From positions 682,245 through 746,244 of the forward strand of contig DEHZ01000010.1 in assembly GCA_002352205.1 (NCBI GenBank): a stretch of 64,000 bases of DNA. Direction: 5' to 3'. The stretch is from Flavobacterium sp. UBA2787 (lineage in GTDB: Bacteria > Bacteroidota > Bacteroidia > Flavobacteriales > Flavobacteriaceae). Both the position numbers and the translations under genes were made by a program. Within the stretch, counting starts at the first letter, position 1; each line of letters begins with the position of its first letter. A model generated the notes under the pieces. That model saw nothing but the letters and a program-made list of their open reading frames with translations, made no database searches and was not told the origin of the DNA. Of the stretch, positions 8,912 through 18,011 are shown piece after piece.

Positions 8912-9820
8912 CTAAATTTCTTTTACAGTATTAACAATCGTTCCAATTCCCTCCACAGTGGCTTCCACCACATCACCATCCCACATCCATTCTTGGGGAT
9001 TACGACCGGCTCCAACTCCGGCTGGTGTTCCTGTAGCAATGATATCGCCGGGTTCTAGGGTGAAAACAGTGCTTAAATCTTCAATCAAATCATTGATATT
9101 AAATAGTAAATATTTGGTATTGGAATTTTGCTTTTCAACACCATTTAGCTTTAATGATAAATTCAAATTATGCGGATTCGGAATTTCGTCTTTTGTCACC
9201 AAATAAGGCCCCATCGGTGCAAACGTATCTTGTCCTTTGGAAACTATCCATTGTCCTTCACGGCGGCAATCTCTAGCAGAAATATCATTTATAACAGTAT
9301 AACCAAATACATAATCTAACGCATTTTCTTTCGGAACATATTTACCATAATCACCAATTACGACAGCCAATTCAACTTCCCAATCTAATTGTTGGGTTAA
9401 TTTTGTGTTCAATATTATTTCAGTATTTGGACCTGTAACAGCTGTTGGTGGTTTAGAAAAGATAATTGGTTTTTGAGGTAATTTTCCTGTTGTATCGAGT
9501 GTTCGGGCACTTTCTGCTACATGTTCGGTGTAATTTAAACCAATTCCGATAATGTTTTTTCGTGGACGTTGAATTGGAGCCAAAATTTCTACTTCATCAA
9601 AGGTATAACCAATTTGTTCGAAGTCGATTTCACGGGTTTCTTTTATCATCTCGGTAATTTCTTCGATAATTTCAAATCCCAAATCAATTAAATCTAACAT
9701 ATCAATTGGTAATGGAAAATTAGATATTTCACCAAAATCTTCCATATCAATGATTAAGTTGTTATGAAGAAATCCTAGGCGAGGTTCTGTGTCTTTTGTT
9801 TTGTAGGTAAGTAATTTCAT
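8912..9820 (-). CDS. FAH-family hydrolase, probably maleyl/fumarylpyruvate hydrolase
   Basis: The 302-residue protein has the C-terminal fumarylacetoacetate hydrolase domain from about residue 88 onward. Acidic metal-ligand candidates are E148 and E150 in LDWEVELAVVIG and D179 in VINDISARD. The block GQDTFAPMGPYLVTKDEIP is typical of acylpyruvate hydrolases, and the N-terminal 80 residues form the usual small lead domain. In this context the substrate is most likely the ring-fission product of gentisate, giving pyruvate plus maleate or fumarate. No glutathione-type maleylpyruvate isomerase is seen in the window, and the next gene is a maleate isomerase-like gene, which favours direct hydrolysis of maleylpyruvate. 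The start fits well with the conserved N-terminus MKLLTYK. Confidence 0.87.
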   Translation of the reverse strand: MKLLTYKTKDTEPRLGFLHNNLIIDMEDFGEISNFPLPIDMLDLIDLGFEIIEEITEMIKETREIDFEQIGYTFDEVEILAPIQRPRKNIIGIGLNYTEHVAESARTLDTTGKLPQKPIIFSKPPTAVTGPNTEIILNTKLTQQLDWEVELAVVIGDYGKYVPKENALDYVFGYTVINDISARDCRREGQWIVSKGQDTFAPMGPYLVTKDEIPNPHNLNLSLKLNGVEKQNSNTKYLLFNINDLIEDLSTVFTLEPGDIIATGTPAGVGAGRNPQEWMWDGDVVEATVEGIGTIVNTVKEI

Positions 9821-9873
9821 GTATAAAGGTGATGATTTTCTAAGTTACTAAGGTTATGTGTACAAGTGAAAAG

Positions 9874-11058
9874 TTATTGTTCAATTTTTACAATTTGAGT
9901 GTTTGAATTATCTTTAGATTTAACTTCCAATTCATACGATTGATTATCTTTTCTGAAGTTTTTTATTTTAACAATATCACAAAAGTCCATTTGATCAAGT
10001 ACAAATGAATCTACTCGGATGATTTCGTCTCCGTAGCTTAACTTATCTCTAAAAGATTCATCCCAAACAAAACCAATAGAATATTTGTTATCAATAATGG
10101 TTGCACTGTAAATTGGCGGTTTTTTATCTAAAACGACAGTTTCAATAGCTTCAAAATAGAATTTCTTCTTTTTAAAGTCGATTATTATATCTCCATGTTT
10201 CAATAAATCTAGACCAATTCTGGAATTATTGTCGTCTGTTGTATTGGAAATTAAATTTTCAAACGTGGTACCATTTAATTTTAAAAAAGTAGCTTTAAAT
10301 AGAATTTGTTCTTTCAATGGAGCTGTTCCAAAAAGCCCGATGCTACTTGAACCGGTGCTTCTAGATAATTCTTCAAATACATTTTCAGTTGAAAAGATAT
10401 TAAAAGCTCTGTTTGACATTTCATAAAAACCGTCCATTCCTGTATCAATCAAGACCTCTTCAGAAACAATATGTTTTTTTTTGTCTAAAAATTTAATTTT
10501 AACGTAAGGAGATTTTTGTTCGCCAAATAATATTAATTTTGAAGGCTTTGCTTTTGTTTTAAGATTTTTAACATCATCTGTAATAATGATTTTTTTATCT
10601 TTTAAACTAATTTTTATAACCGAATTTCGTAAAAGATTACTCCCAATAAAACCATCCATTTTAAAACATTTCAATATAAAATGGTTATCTAAATCACTGA
10701 CCAAAGCCGTAGTATTATCAAAAGTAAGATTGCCTAGTTTCATCGATTCGATGGCAACCATTTCCATTTTATCACTTTGATTATTGGCATCGGAAACGTT
10801 TATTTTTCTGCTGTTTTGGACGTTAATTTCCGCTAAAACTGTTTTTGAAATTACGTTAGGTGCACCAGTATCTAATAAAAATTTAAAGGTTTTATTGTTA
10901 ATAACTACAGGAAGAATGATTTTATCATTAACCAATTCAAAACTGATTTCTTCGTAGTAATTCTTTTGATTGATTTTTCCCTGATCAAAAGCTATTTTTT
11001 GAGAAAATAATAGACTTGTTACAAATAAAAATAGAATCGTTATATTTAATCTTATCAT
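9874..11058 (-). CDS. Secreted retropepsin-like aspartyl protease with C-terminal PDZ-like region
   Basis: The 394-residue protein has a signal peptide (MIRLNITILFLFVTSLLFSQ). Two aspartyl-protease signatures follow: LLDTGAPNVISK at about residues 61-72, and LIDTGMDGFYEMS at about 203-215. Each DTG can contribute one catalytic Asp, so the protein may form a pseudo-dimeric site within one chain. Residues about 320-390 (GFVWDESFRDKLSYGDEIIRVDS...) resemble a PDZ domain, a common arrangement in Bacteroidota. It sits 10 bases after the gentisate dioxygenase gene and before the FAH hydrolase gene. It is probably co-transcribed, although a link to aromatic catabolism is not obvious. Likely location is the periplasm or the cell surface. 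Confidence 0.82.
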   Translation of the reverse strand: MIRLNITILFLFVTSLLFSQKIAFDQGKINQKNYYEEISFELVNDKIILPVVINNKTFKFLLDTGAPNVISKTVLAEINVQNSRKINVSDANNQSDKMEMVAIESMKLGNLTFDNTTALVSDLDNHFILKCFKMDGFIGSNLLRNSVIKISLKDKKIIITDDVKNLKTKAKPSKLILFGEQKSPYVKIKFLDKKKHIVSEEVLIDTGMDGFYEMSNRAFNIFSTENVFEELSRSTGSSSIGLFGTAPLKEQILFKATFLKLNGTTFENLISNTTDDNNSRIGLDLLKHGDIIIDFKKKKFYFEAIETVVLDKKPPIYSATIIDNKYSIGFVWDESFRDKLSYGDEIIRVDSFVLDQMDFCDIVKIKNFRKDNQSYELEVKSKDNSNTQIVKIEQ

Positions 11059-11068
11059 TTAATTAATT

Positions 11069-12178
11069 TTAGTTATAAGATTGAAAACCATTATTTTCTG
11101 AATAAACTTTTTCTTGATATAATCCCAATTTTTCAATGACCGGTAAATCATTAAATGCAAATAAACATGCATCTTCAGATTCAGAAAGATTGTGATGTTC
11201 GTGCCAAGCCCACGATGGAACGCAGAAAATATCTCGTTCTTTCCAGTCAAAACGCTGACCGTTTATAATGGAATATCCTTTACCTTTTGCACATTGATAG
11301 ACAAAAGATCCGGTATGTTTATGAGCTTTTCCATTGAAACCGGCAGGCAATAATTGTATTGAAGCACCCATCGTTTGCATCACGTGGCCACCAGTGAGCG
11401 GATTGGTATAATTCATAAAAATCCCGTCAAAAGGATTTACTTCACTTACTTTTTGTGTTTCCAGCAAAGCGGGATAAACATTCGACCAAGAATATTTGAA
11501 AAGTGGAGAATATGGTTTGTCCCACGTTTTATCGGCTGGAATTAATCCGGCACAACCATAGGAAATAGGTGAGTAATTTAAAGGAGCGATCAATTCTTGT
11601 TTACCATCTAAAACGGCATAATCGTTCGCTTCTAACGCATTAATTAAAGGAATATCGAGACCATCTTGCCAAATGCAGGTTTTTCCACCTTCTTCTACGC
11701 CGTGTTCGTGCCAAGTAGAATTGGGTGTGATGACGAAATCATTCACTTCAAGCATTATTTTGTTACCATCTACAACAGTATAACCTTTTTCGCCTTCCAT
11801 GATAAAACGTAGGGCAGAAGCACGATGGCGATGAGCAGACGTAAATTCGCCCGGACGAGTCACCTGAATTCCGGTATATAACCAACCAACAGCAGCAGAA
11901 ACGTCTTTTCGTTTATCATTAACTAAATAGACCACACGACGACCAGCTTGTTCAGGAGTTACAAGTTCTGAAGATTTAAGGACTAATTCTCTCAAATCGT
12001 CATATTTCCAAAGCATTGGAATAGAAGAGGAGCGAGGTTCCCACGGCTCGATATCATTAGCAACCGTCCATAGAGCACCGGCACCCAAGTTTTCCAAATC
12101 TTTGTAATATGCTTTTAGTTCTTCGGAATCTTGTACTCTCGCTCTTCCGTAAACGTCGTCTGAATGTTTTGCGTCCAT
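11069..12178 (-). CDS. Gentisate 1,2-dioxygenase
   Basis: The 369-residue protein is a bicupin. The N-terminal cupin carries the iron-binding motif SAHRHRASALRFIMEG (H117, H119) and TPNSTWHEHG (histidines 157 and 159), both diagnostic for gentisate dioxygenases. A second cupin follows, with AHKHTGSFVYQCAKG and WAWHEHHN. The enzyme opens the ring of gentisate with O2 to give maleylpyruvate. Length is normal for the family. Together with the aryl-CoA ligase, the bifunctional hydroxylase and the thioesterase upstream, it identifies gentisate as the ring-cleavage intermediate. It is followed closely by the protease, FAH hydrolase and maleate isomerase-like genes. Salicylate 1,2-dioxygenases are close relatives, so direct action on salicylate cannot be excluded by sequence alone. 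Confidence 0.92.
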   Translation of the reverse strand: MDAKHSDDVYGRARVQDSEELKAYYKDLENLGAGALWTVANDIEPWEPRSSSIPMLWKYDDLRELVLKSSELVTPEQAGRRVVYLVNDKRKDVSAAVGWLYTGIQVTRPGEFTSAHRHRASALRFIMEGEKGYTVVDGNKIMLEVNDFVITPNSTWHEHGVEEGGKTCIWQDGLDIPLINALEANDYAVLDGKQELIAPLNYSPISYGCAGLIPADKTWDKPYSPLFKYSWSNVYPALLETQKVSEVNPFDGIFMNYTNPLTGGHVMQTMGASIQLLPAGFNGKAHKHTGSFVYQCAKGKGYSIINGQRFDWKERDIFCVPSWAWHEHHNLSESEDACLFAFNDLPVIEKLGLYQEKVYSENNGFQSYN

Positions 12179-12266
12179 GTTGAATTTTCAAAGTATAAAA
12201 CGGTAAATTTACAATTATTCTTTGAATTTTTCAAGGGTGAAATCGGCAATGTATTACTTTGAATGA

Positions 12267-12755
12267 CTAATTTTTAATTGCGATTCCATTGGATAATAAC
12301 CACGAATTCTCGCTTTTTATCCACGTATGTGAAAAACTAAATGTTTCACTTTTGTGGATGTTATGTTGCTTATCTGTCCAGAATTTATCAACATTATAGT
12401 GAATTATGACTGCGTATTCCGTTATCTCAATTGCTTTTTTATGAAGAGCACAATTGAATTCCAAACTACTGTCTTCATTGATTTCTTTCATCCAATACGA
12501 ACATTTTTTTACATCAGAAATAGTCAATTCATCCGATTGATAATTGATTTGATTATGAATCCAAAGTTTTTTATAGGAAGTTGTATCGTTTCTTTCAAGG
12601 TAATTCCAATAGCGATTCTCCAGCTGCCAAATTTCTTTTTCTAATTCACTTTTCTGAGCAAATACGAAATTATTCGTCAATGGAAAAATTAATACAAAAA
12701 CAATTAAAAACCATTTTTGGAGAATTATTAGATTATTTTCGAATAAAAACTTCAT
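12267..12755 (-). CDS. Secreted NTF2/SnoaL-like protein
   Basis: The 162-residue protein has a long signal region (residues 1-34, ending FVFAQ). A small alpha+beta domain resembling the NTF2/SnoaL (DUF4440-like) fold follows: LEKEIWQLENRYWNYLERNDTTSYKKL at the start and a strand-rich end with HTWIKSENSWLLSNGIAI. No catalytic residue can be assigned. It begins 7 bases after the reductase gene stop and precedes the gentisate dioxygenase gene by 88 bases on the same strand. It is one of two NTF2-like proteins in this block. Confidence 0.7.
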   Translation of the reverse strand: MKFLFENNLIILQKWFLIVFVLIFPLTNNFVFAQKSELEKEIWQLENRYWNYLERNDTTSYKKLWIHNQINYQSDELTISDVKKCSYWMKEINEDSSLEFNCALHKKAIEITEYAVIIHYNVDKFWTDKQHNIHKSETFSFSHTWIKSENSWLLSNGIAIKN

Positions 12756-12762
12756 CTGAATT

Positions 12763-13692
12763 TTATTGCGTTAAAGTTTCCAAAACAGGTCTAAACAAGA
12801 TATTCAAATCCTTTTTTGCCAAATCATTTTTATAAATTATCTCCGCCGATGATTTAGGTTTTCGATCATTCAACATTTCGTGAACATCTGATACTTTGTA
12901 GGTTTCACTGGTTAACAGATAATCTTTTCCGTGTAAATTGTTTGTTGTTGCTGCTTTAAAAGTTGCCAGTGCCACATCTTTCACATCTACAATGGCAAAA
13001 GGCACATCATTATCAAATAAAGATTGAACAAATTCATCGGGTGCGATTTTATTTTTGATTAAAAATTGCATTCCGGTTGAAGTAGAATCTTCTCTATCCG
13101 ACATTGATTTTCCCATTACCATAACTGGTGAAACGGAACTAATCTCGAAAGAAAGGTTCGGATTGTCTTTTATAAATTGCTCCACCACTTGATTAGCGAT
13201 GAATTTCGCTTGACAATACGGATGACTCATTTCGCTGGTGAAACGTTTGTCGTTTTCATCAAATGTATCGGTAAAACTTTTGCCATCGGCCGGCATCGGA
13301 AAATTGGTATTCCAAGCCGCAACGGAAGCAAGAAGAACCACTTTTTTTACGCTTGGTGTTGCTTTGATGACTTCCAAAAAGTTTTCTGTGCCATTGATAG
13401 TAGGAGTAAAGAGTTCTTTTTCAGGATCGGTAATGGTTAGTTGGAAAGGGGTTCCGCTGTGAATAACAATATCACATTCACTTACAAATTCTTTGAGTTG
13501 TGCTTTATCTTCAACATTTAATTCTTCAATGTATAAATGATCGGCGTTTTTCAGATTCATCAAATGACGGTATTTTTCTTCTTTTGAAATATTGGTTGTA
13601 GAAACTTTTACTTCAAAACCATTGTCTAAAAATTGTTTGGTGATATAGCTTCCTATGAAACCGGAACCACCAATTATACCTGCTTTTTTCAT
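12763..13692 (-). CDS. Extended short-chain dehydrogenase (NAD-dependent epimerase/reductase family)
   Basis: The 309-residue protein has the Rossmann motif GIIGGSGFIGSYITKQF at residues 4-20 and the SDR core VVLLASVAAW. A YCQAKF block at about residues 158-163 supplies the Tyr and Lys of YxxxK. Overall it resembles dihydroflavonol reductase/cinnamoyl-CoA reductase-like extended SDRs. The substrate is unknown. Being inside the aromatic-catabolism block, it may act on a carbonyl or alcohol precursor of the aromatic acid, but nothing in the sequence proves this. A terminator hairpin lies just upstream of its start at 13710-13743, so it may have its own promoter. Confidence 0.8.
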   Translation of the reverse strand: MKKAGIIGGSGFIGSYITKQFLDNGFEVKVSTTNISKEEKYRHLMNLKNADHLYIEELNVEDKAQLKEFVSECDIVIHSGTPFQLTITDPEKELFTPTINGTENFLEVIKATPSVKKVVLLASVAAWNTNFPMPADGKSFTDTFDENDKRFTSEMSHPYCQAKFIANQVVEQFIKDNPNLSFEISSVSPVMVMGKSMSDREDSTSTGMQFLIKNKIAPDEFVQSLFDNDVPFAIVDVKDVALATFKAATTNNLHGKDYLLTSETYKVSDVHEMLNDRKPKSSAEIIYKNDLAKKDLNILFRPVLETLTQ

Positions 13693-13709
13693 TTTGATTC
13701 ATTTTAAAG

Positions 13710-13743
13710 AAACCTGCAAAGCTTTTGAGTTCCTTGCAGGTTT
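13710..13743 (-). terminator. Terminator hairpin after the NTF2-like lipoprotein gene
   Basis: AAACCTGCAA (13710-13719) and TTGCAGGTTT (13734-13743) form a 10-bp stem with a 14-base loop. Read on the minus strand the stem is followed by a short T-rich run. It separates the lipoprotein gene from the reductase gene. Confidence 0.65.
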
Positions 13744-13754
13744 TGAATTAATAA

Positions 13755-14273
13755 TTATTTAGTTGAAGTACTATCGACGACTGTTGTTGCTGCTGACAGT
13801 TTTTGTAAATCCAAGGCAATTTTGGCGTTATTCCAAAAGCCTACTTCGCGAACAATTTTACCGTTTACAAACTGAGCAGTGATGGCACAAGGCAGGATGT
13901 ATTCTTCACCTGTAGCTTTTAATGTACCCTTCCAATCTCCCCAAAAATTAACCCAAGTTTCGCCGTTATCGGTAACTACCATTTCATACTCTGATTCGGA
14001 GTCAATAAAATCTATATTCGAAAAAAGTTCTGTGTCTTCTTTACTTACTTCGATTAATTTATCTACACTAACTGCTTTGTCTTTTGTGACATTGTGTTCA
14101 ATTTTTGCAGTATCCGCATAGAATGATTTCATTGTTGCCCAATCTGCTTTTTCATAGGCTTCGATTGATTTTTTAAACGAATCGATTTCCGGGGATTGTT
14201 GGGTGTAACGTTGCTTTTCTTGACAGGATGCCAAAACTAATAATCCAATAGCTACAATTACTATTTTTTTCAT
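13755..14273 (-). CDS. NTF2/SnoaL-like lipoprotein
   Basis: The 172-residue protein begins MKKIVIVAIGLLVLASCQEK, with a lipobox LASC and acylated Cys at residue 17. The mature part has an NTF2-like pattern: helices around IDSFKKSIEAYEKADWATMKSFYADTA and a strand-rich core with TWVNFWGDWKGTLKATGEE. It is predicted to be a periplasmic or outer-membrane lipoprotein. It could bind a small hydrophobic ligand, as NTF2-fold proteins often do, but no ligand can be named. It sits between the secreted 240-residue protein and a terminator. Confidence 0.72.
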   Translation of the reverse strand: MKKIVIVAIGLLVLASCQEKQRYTQQSPEIDSFKKSIEAYEKADWATMKSFYADTAKIEHNVTKDKAVSVDKLIEVSKEDTELFSNIDFIDSESEYEMVVTDNGETWVNFWGDWKGTLKATGEEYILPCAITAQFVNGKIVREVGFWNNAKIALDLQKLSAATTVVDSTSTK

Positions 14274-14390
14274 GATTACATTATTTTAAGTTGATTTGTT
14301 CTAGTACACGCTTCAATAAAATGTTATTAATTCGATTTAGAAATAGATAACGTGTACAATAAATTTATAAAGTTGAATTGAGTTATACTT

Positions 14391-15113
14391 TTATTTGCTC
14401 AGTTCTTTACTTAAGATATAGGTATAACCCCATGAGCCATCAATAGAACTTCTAAAATCATTTCGCATTTGTTCGGTTTTCTTTACGCCATGTTTATCTT
14501 CCATGACTTTCCAAACACCGTCTTTTTCGATATCCAATTCTGCTAAATCTTTATATGAAGTTGTTACCATATAATTAGGAGCATTTTCATCACCTCCCAT
14601 AAATGAGTACCATGAACCTCTAACATCTCCTTCAACAGCTTTTAGTGTGTTATGAACTTCTTTAAGGGTTGCATTAAAAACAGTAGAGTTTTTTACTCTA
14701 AAGTAAGTTACCCAAACTACTGTTCGATCAGGATTTACTTTTTTAGTGCTCATTTCCGGCATAGTAGAAGCCAAATGATACACATTTTTTTCAATGTGTG
14801 GCATTATCATATTGATGACAATATCTCTACAAGCTTTACCAGCTTCATCATCTTTGTCTAAATCTGCCCAGTTTTTAACCAATCCTGTTAACGCATAAAC
14901 GGTTCCTTCTCCTTGCAATCTTGACCAAAGATTCCAAGAATCTGTTCCGTTGTTTTTTTCATAACATTCTTTATACATTTTTACACCTGCCTTGAATTGA
15001 TCATGGTGACCTTGCTTGATCGTTAATTCAGACATTGTCAATATTTGACGTTCTGCAACTTGTGCCATAGCTATTATTGGTAATAGCAGTACTAAAAAGA
15101 GTAATTTTTTCAT
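14391..15113 (-). CDS. Secreted protein of unknown function, probable alpha/beta-barrel repeat
   Basis: The 240-residue protein has a signal peptide (MKKLLFLVLLLPIIAMAQ). The mature sequence appears to contain two similar halves starting QILTMSELTIKQGHHDQFKAGV and VVWVTYFRVKNSTVFNATL. Each is followed by a W/Y-rich strand segment, reminiscent of dimeric ferredoxin-like (NIPSNAP/ABM-type) folds. No enzyme family is recognised. It is the first gene downstream of the histidine kinase, with a 175-base spacer in which I see no clear element. It may be exported to the periplasm. Confidence 0.65.
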   Translation of the reverse strand: MKKLLFLVLLLPIIAMAQVAERQILTMSELTIKQGHHDQFKAGVKMYKECYEKNNGTDSWNLWSRLQGEGTVYALTGLVKNWADLDKDDEAGKACRDIVINMIMPHIEKNVYHLASTMPEMSTKKVNPDRTVVWVTYFRVKNSTVFNATLKEVHNTLKAVEGDVRGSWYSFMGGDENAPNYMVTTSYKDLAELDIEKDGVWKVMEDKHGVKKTEQMRNDFRSSIDGSWGYTYILSKELSK

Positions 15114-15288
15114 GATTAATTAATTTTTAAGATTAGTTGAATTGGATATATATCCGGTACTAAGTAAAATGTAATTAACTGAAAATGAAATAGGTTTAGG
15201 ACGAAGTGGGTGGAATAATGTCCGAAAAAGGGGTTTTACTTATCGGAATGTGCCAATTGGTCAATGTGGCAATGAATTAATTTGAAGA

Positions 15289-17178
15289 TTAAGCTGCTTT
15301 TCGAAGTTTAAAATCAAAAATATGGGTTGTTCCATTTTCTGATTCTTCTTTCATAGTGCCGTTTAGTTGTTGGGTGAGTAGGGAAACCAACTGAGTTCCG
15401 AATCCGGTTCCATGCGTAATTCCGGATTTTCCGATACCATTATCGGTGACAACCAAATGAAGATGTTGGTCATTTTGTTTTTCTAATTTGATGGTAATTG
15501 TTCCTTTATCGCCTTCAGGGAAAGCATATTTTATGGTATTCGTTAGTAATTCATTGATTATCAATCCTAATGGAACGGCTGTATCAATGTCTAAATCGAG
15601 TTTTTCCATAGCTAAATTCAGTTTGACTTTTTCTTCTGCACCAAAACTGTCGAGAATACTTTGACTGAGGTTTAAAAAATAATCTTTCATCTCAATAGAA
15701 CCCAAATTCGTTCCTTGATAGAGTTTTTGATGAACAATGCTGATGGAGTTCACCCGATTTTGTCCTTCTGTCATCGCTTCTTTTGTTTTTGTATCATCTA
15801 TTTGAGCCGATTGTAAAGCGAGTAAACTCGATACAATTTCCAAATTATTTTTCACCCGATGATGAATTTCCTTCATCAACAATTCATTTTCAGCATTTTT
15901 CTGAGCTAATAACCGATTGCTTTTGCTTCGATTTCGATAACTGATGAAGCCAAAAATCAACAATCCTAACAGTAAACCAACAACAATAATTCCAAGATAT
16001 TGAACTAATTTTTGTTGGGATATTTTAGCTTCTTGAAAAGCGATAGTTTCCTCTTTTTTCTCTGTTTCGTATTTGGTTAGGAGTTCCGACATTTTTGCAT
16101 CACTTTCAATAGAACCTATGCTATCTCTCAAATCATACGCTTTTTGTTTGTATGATAACGCGGATTCAAAGTCATTCAGTTTCTGATAAATTGTACTGAC
16201 GTGGTGATAGTTTTCAATTAAATTCGCTTTGTCATTATTCGTTTCCTGCAATCGAACGGTTTCCAATTGATAGGGAAGAGCTTCTTTATAATTTCCTTTT
16301 AACAAATTTATTTCCCCTAAATTGGCAGTTACCGTGTTGATTCCGTTTTGATAATTGGCTTCTTTGGCCATTTTTAAACAATTGGTATAAAAACGAATGG
16401 CTTCGTCATATCTACCTAATTTTTTGAGTGCATTTCCTTGACTATTGCCAATATCTACTTTACTGGTTAATCCTAAATTTTGTTCTTCAACGATGGCGGC
16501 TGCTTTATTAAAATAGTCTAATGAAAGTTGATTTTTTTTCATTGCAATGGCAACGTCACCGGCATTATTATAAACGTAAAAAAATTCAGAAGTCAAGTTA
16601 TTTTTCTCGGCCATATCGATTGCTTTTTCAGCATAATTTAAGGCTTCAGTTAATCGATTTTGCTTGGTTAAATCCCACGAAATTCGAGTCATTGCATCAC
16701 AAATTCCGGCTTTATCATCAATGCTTTCCATTAATTTTAAAGCATAAATGTTCTTTTGCATCGCTTTATCATATTCACCTTTTTTCTTTAAAACCCAAGC
16801 CATTTTAAACGAAGTTGATGCTTGCCCTCTTACATCATTAATGGCTTTATATCCTTTCATTGCCTTGTCAAAAAATAAATTAGCAGAATCTAACTGAAGT
16901 AAGTTAGCGTGCATTCTGCCCTCCATTTCATAAAATTTAGGCTGCCAGTTTTTATTGTTTAGTTGATCGGCTAATTTGACACCTTTTTTAGCCAATACTA
17001 ATGCTTGTTTCATATCATTTCCAAAAACAGTATTGACCATTTCGGAAATGATTTCTAGTTTTTTAGTTTGATTTTTTTCTGAATTTAGTTTCAGTTCTAA
17101 TTCGGCCAAAGTGGCTTGTTGACTATGAATAATAAAAGGAAATAAAAGAAGAATAAGTAGTTTTAATTTCATAGCCAT
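15289..17178 (-). CDS. TPR-containing sensor histidine kinase (HisKA_2 type)
   Basis: The 629-residue protein has a signal peptide (about residues 1-19) and a long TPR array (about 30-360, with repeats such as GRYDEAIRFYTNCLKMAKEAN). One transmembrane helix follows (about 394-414), then a HisKA_2 phosphoacceptor block EIHHRVKNNLEIVSSLLALQS with the His at 439/440. The HATPase domain shows INELLTNTIKYAFPEG and VTDNGIGKSG. The TPRs would lie outside the cytoplasm, acting as a sensor or partner-binding domain. The gene is 9 bases after the LytTR response regulator gene, which is its likely partner. The signal is unknown; its place inside the aromatic-acid block allows, but does not prove, a regulatory role there. 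Confidence 0.88.
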   Translation of the reverse strand: MAMKLKLLILLLFPFIIHSQQATLAELELKLNSEKNQTKKLEIISEMVNTVFGNDMKQALVLAKKGVKLADQLNNKNWQPKFYEMEGRMHANLLQLDSANLFFDKAMKGYKAINDVRGQASTSFKMAWVLKKKGEYDKAMQKNIYALKLMESIDDKAGICDAMTRISWDLTKQNRLTEALNYAEKAIDMAEKNNLTSEFFYVYNNAGDVAIAMKKNQLSLDYFNKAAAIVEEQNLGLTSKVDIGNSQGNALKKLGRYDEAIRFYTNCLKMAKEANYQNGINTVTANLGEINLLKGNYKEALPYQLETVRLQETNNDKANLIENYHHVSTIYQKLNDFESALSYKQKAYDLRDSIGSIESDAKMSELLTKYETEKKEETIAFQEAKISQQKLVQYLGIIVVGLLLGLLIFGFISYRNRSKSNRLLAQKNAENELLMKEIHHRVKNNLEIVSSLLALQSAQIDDTKTKEAMTEGQNRVNSISIVHQKLYQGTNLGSIEMKDYFLNLSQSILDSFGAEEKVKLNLAMEKLDLDIDTAVPLGLIINELLTNTIKYAFPEGDKGTITIKLEKQNDQHLHLVVTDNGIGKSGITHGTGFGTQLVSLLTQQLNGTMKEESENGTTHIFDFKLRKAA

Positions 17179-17187
17179 CAGATAAAT

Positions 17188-17919
17188 TTATACTTTTTGT
17201 ATGTGAAGCAATAATTGTTTTTTTAGTTCCGGACTTACAGGAATGGCTTTTTTGGCAATCACCAAATGACTGGTTGCAATTTCGTCGATGTGATGCATGT
17301 TGATGATAAAAGAACGATGAATTCGCATCAGGTTTTTGACGTTTAACTTTTCTTCTAAATCTTTTAACGTACTGACAATGAGGTGTTCTTTTTCTTTACA
17401 ATGAATTTTGCAGTAATTACGTTCGGCTTCAATATAAAGAATGTCATTGATGTTAATTTTTATCATTTTATCATGGCTTCGAACAAAAATCGAATCACTC
17501 ATAACAAAAGTATCCAAGTCAGTACCTTCTAACTTTTTTTCTTCTTGAATGCGAAGAATCGTCAATTCAATAGCATGTTGTAAATCTAATTTTTTGAAAG
17601 GTTTGGATATAAATGCGTACGGATTTGTTGCTTTTGCTCTGTTAAAGTGCTTATCATCTGCATTGGCAGTCAAATAAATAATCGGGATTTTGAATTCTTT
17701 TTGAATGAAGTGAGCCAATTCAATTCCGTCTAAATCACCTTTTAGATAGATGTCAAGCAGTAAAATATCCGGTAAGGTTTGACGAATTTTGGCTAAAACT
17801 TCTTCTGCATGAGAAACAATTCCCAATACGTCATAGCCAAGACTAGTTAATTGCAGTGCGATGTTAGCACCAATAATCATCTCGTCTTCCACAATAAGAA
17901 TTTTTATTTTTCCTTCCAT
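17188..17919 (-). CDS. LytTR-family response regulator
   Basis: The 243-residue protein has an N-terminal receiver domain with acidic pocket EDE at residues 11-13, phosphoacceptor D56 in LLLDIYLKG and the conserved Lys in FISKPFKK. A C-terminal LytTR DNA-binding domain spans about residues 140-240 (DILYIEAERNYCKIHCKEKEH, MRIHRSFIINMHHID). It is transcribed together with, and upstream of, the TPR histidine kinase. Such pairs are common in Bacteroidota. Target genes are not evident from sequence. Confidence 0.92.
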   Translation of the reverse strand: MEGKIKILIVEDEMIIGANIALQLTSLGYDVLGIVSHAEEVLAKIRQTLPDILLLDIYLKGDLDGIELAHFIQKEFKIPIIYLTANADDKHFNRAKATNPYAFISKPFKKLDLQHAIELTILRIQEEKKLEGTDLDTFVMSDSIFVRSHDKMIKININDILYIEAERNYCKIHCKEKEHLIVSTLKDLEEKLNVKNLMRIHRSFIINMHHIDEIATSHLVIAKKAIPVSPELKKQLLLHIQKV

Positions 17920-18011
17920 AAAGAAAATGACTTATAAATGAATAACTTCAGTAATAATCTTAAAATTCTGAATGGTAGACGTATATGGGATGTAAAAATA
18001 CTGCTTTTTAT

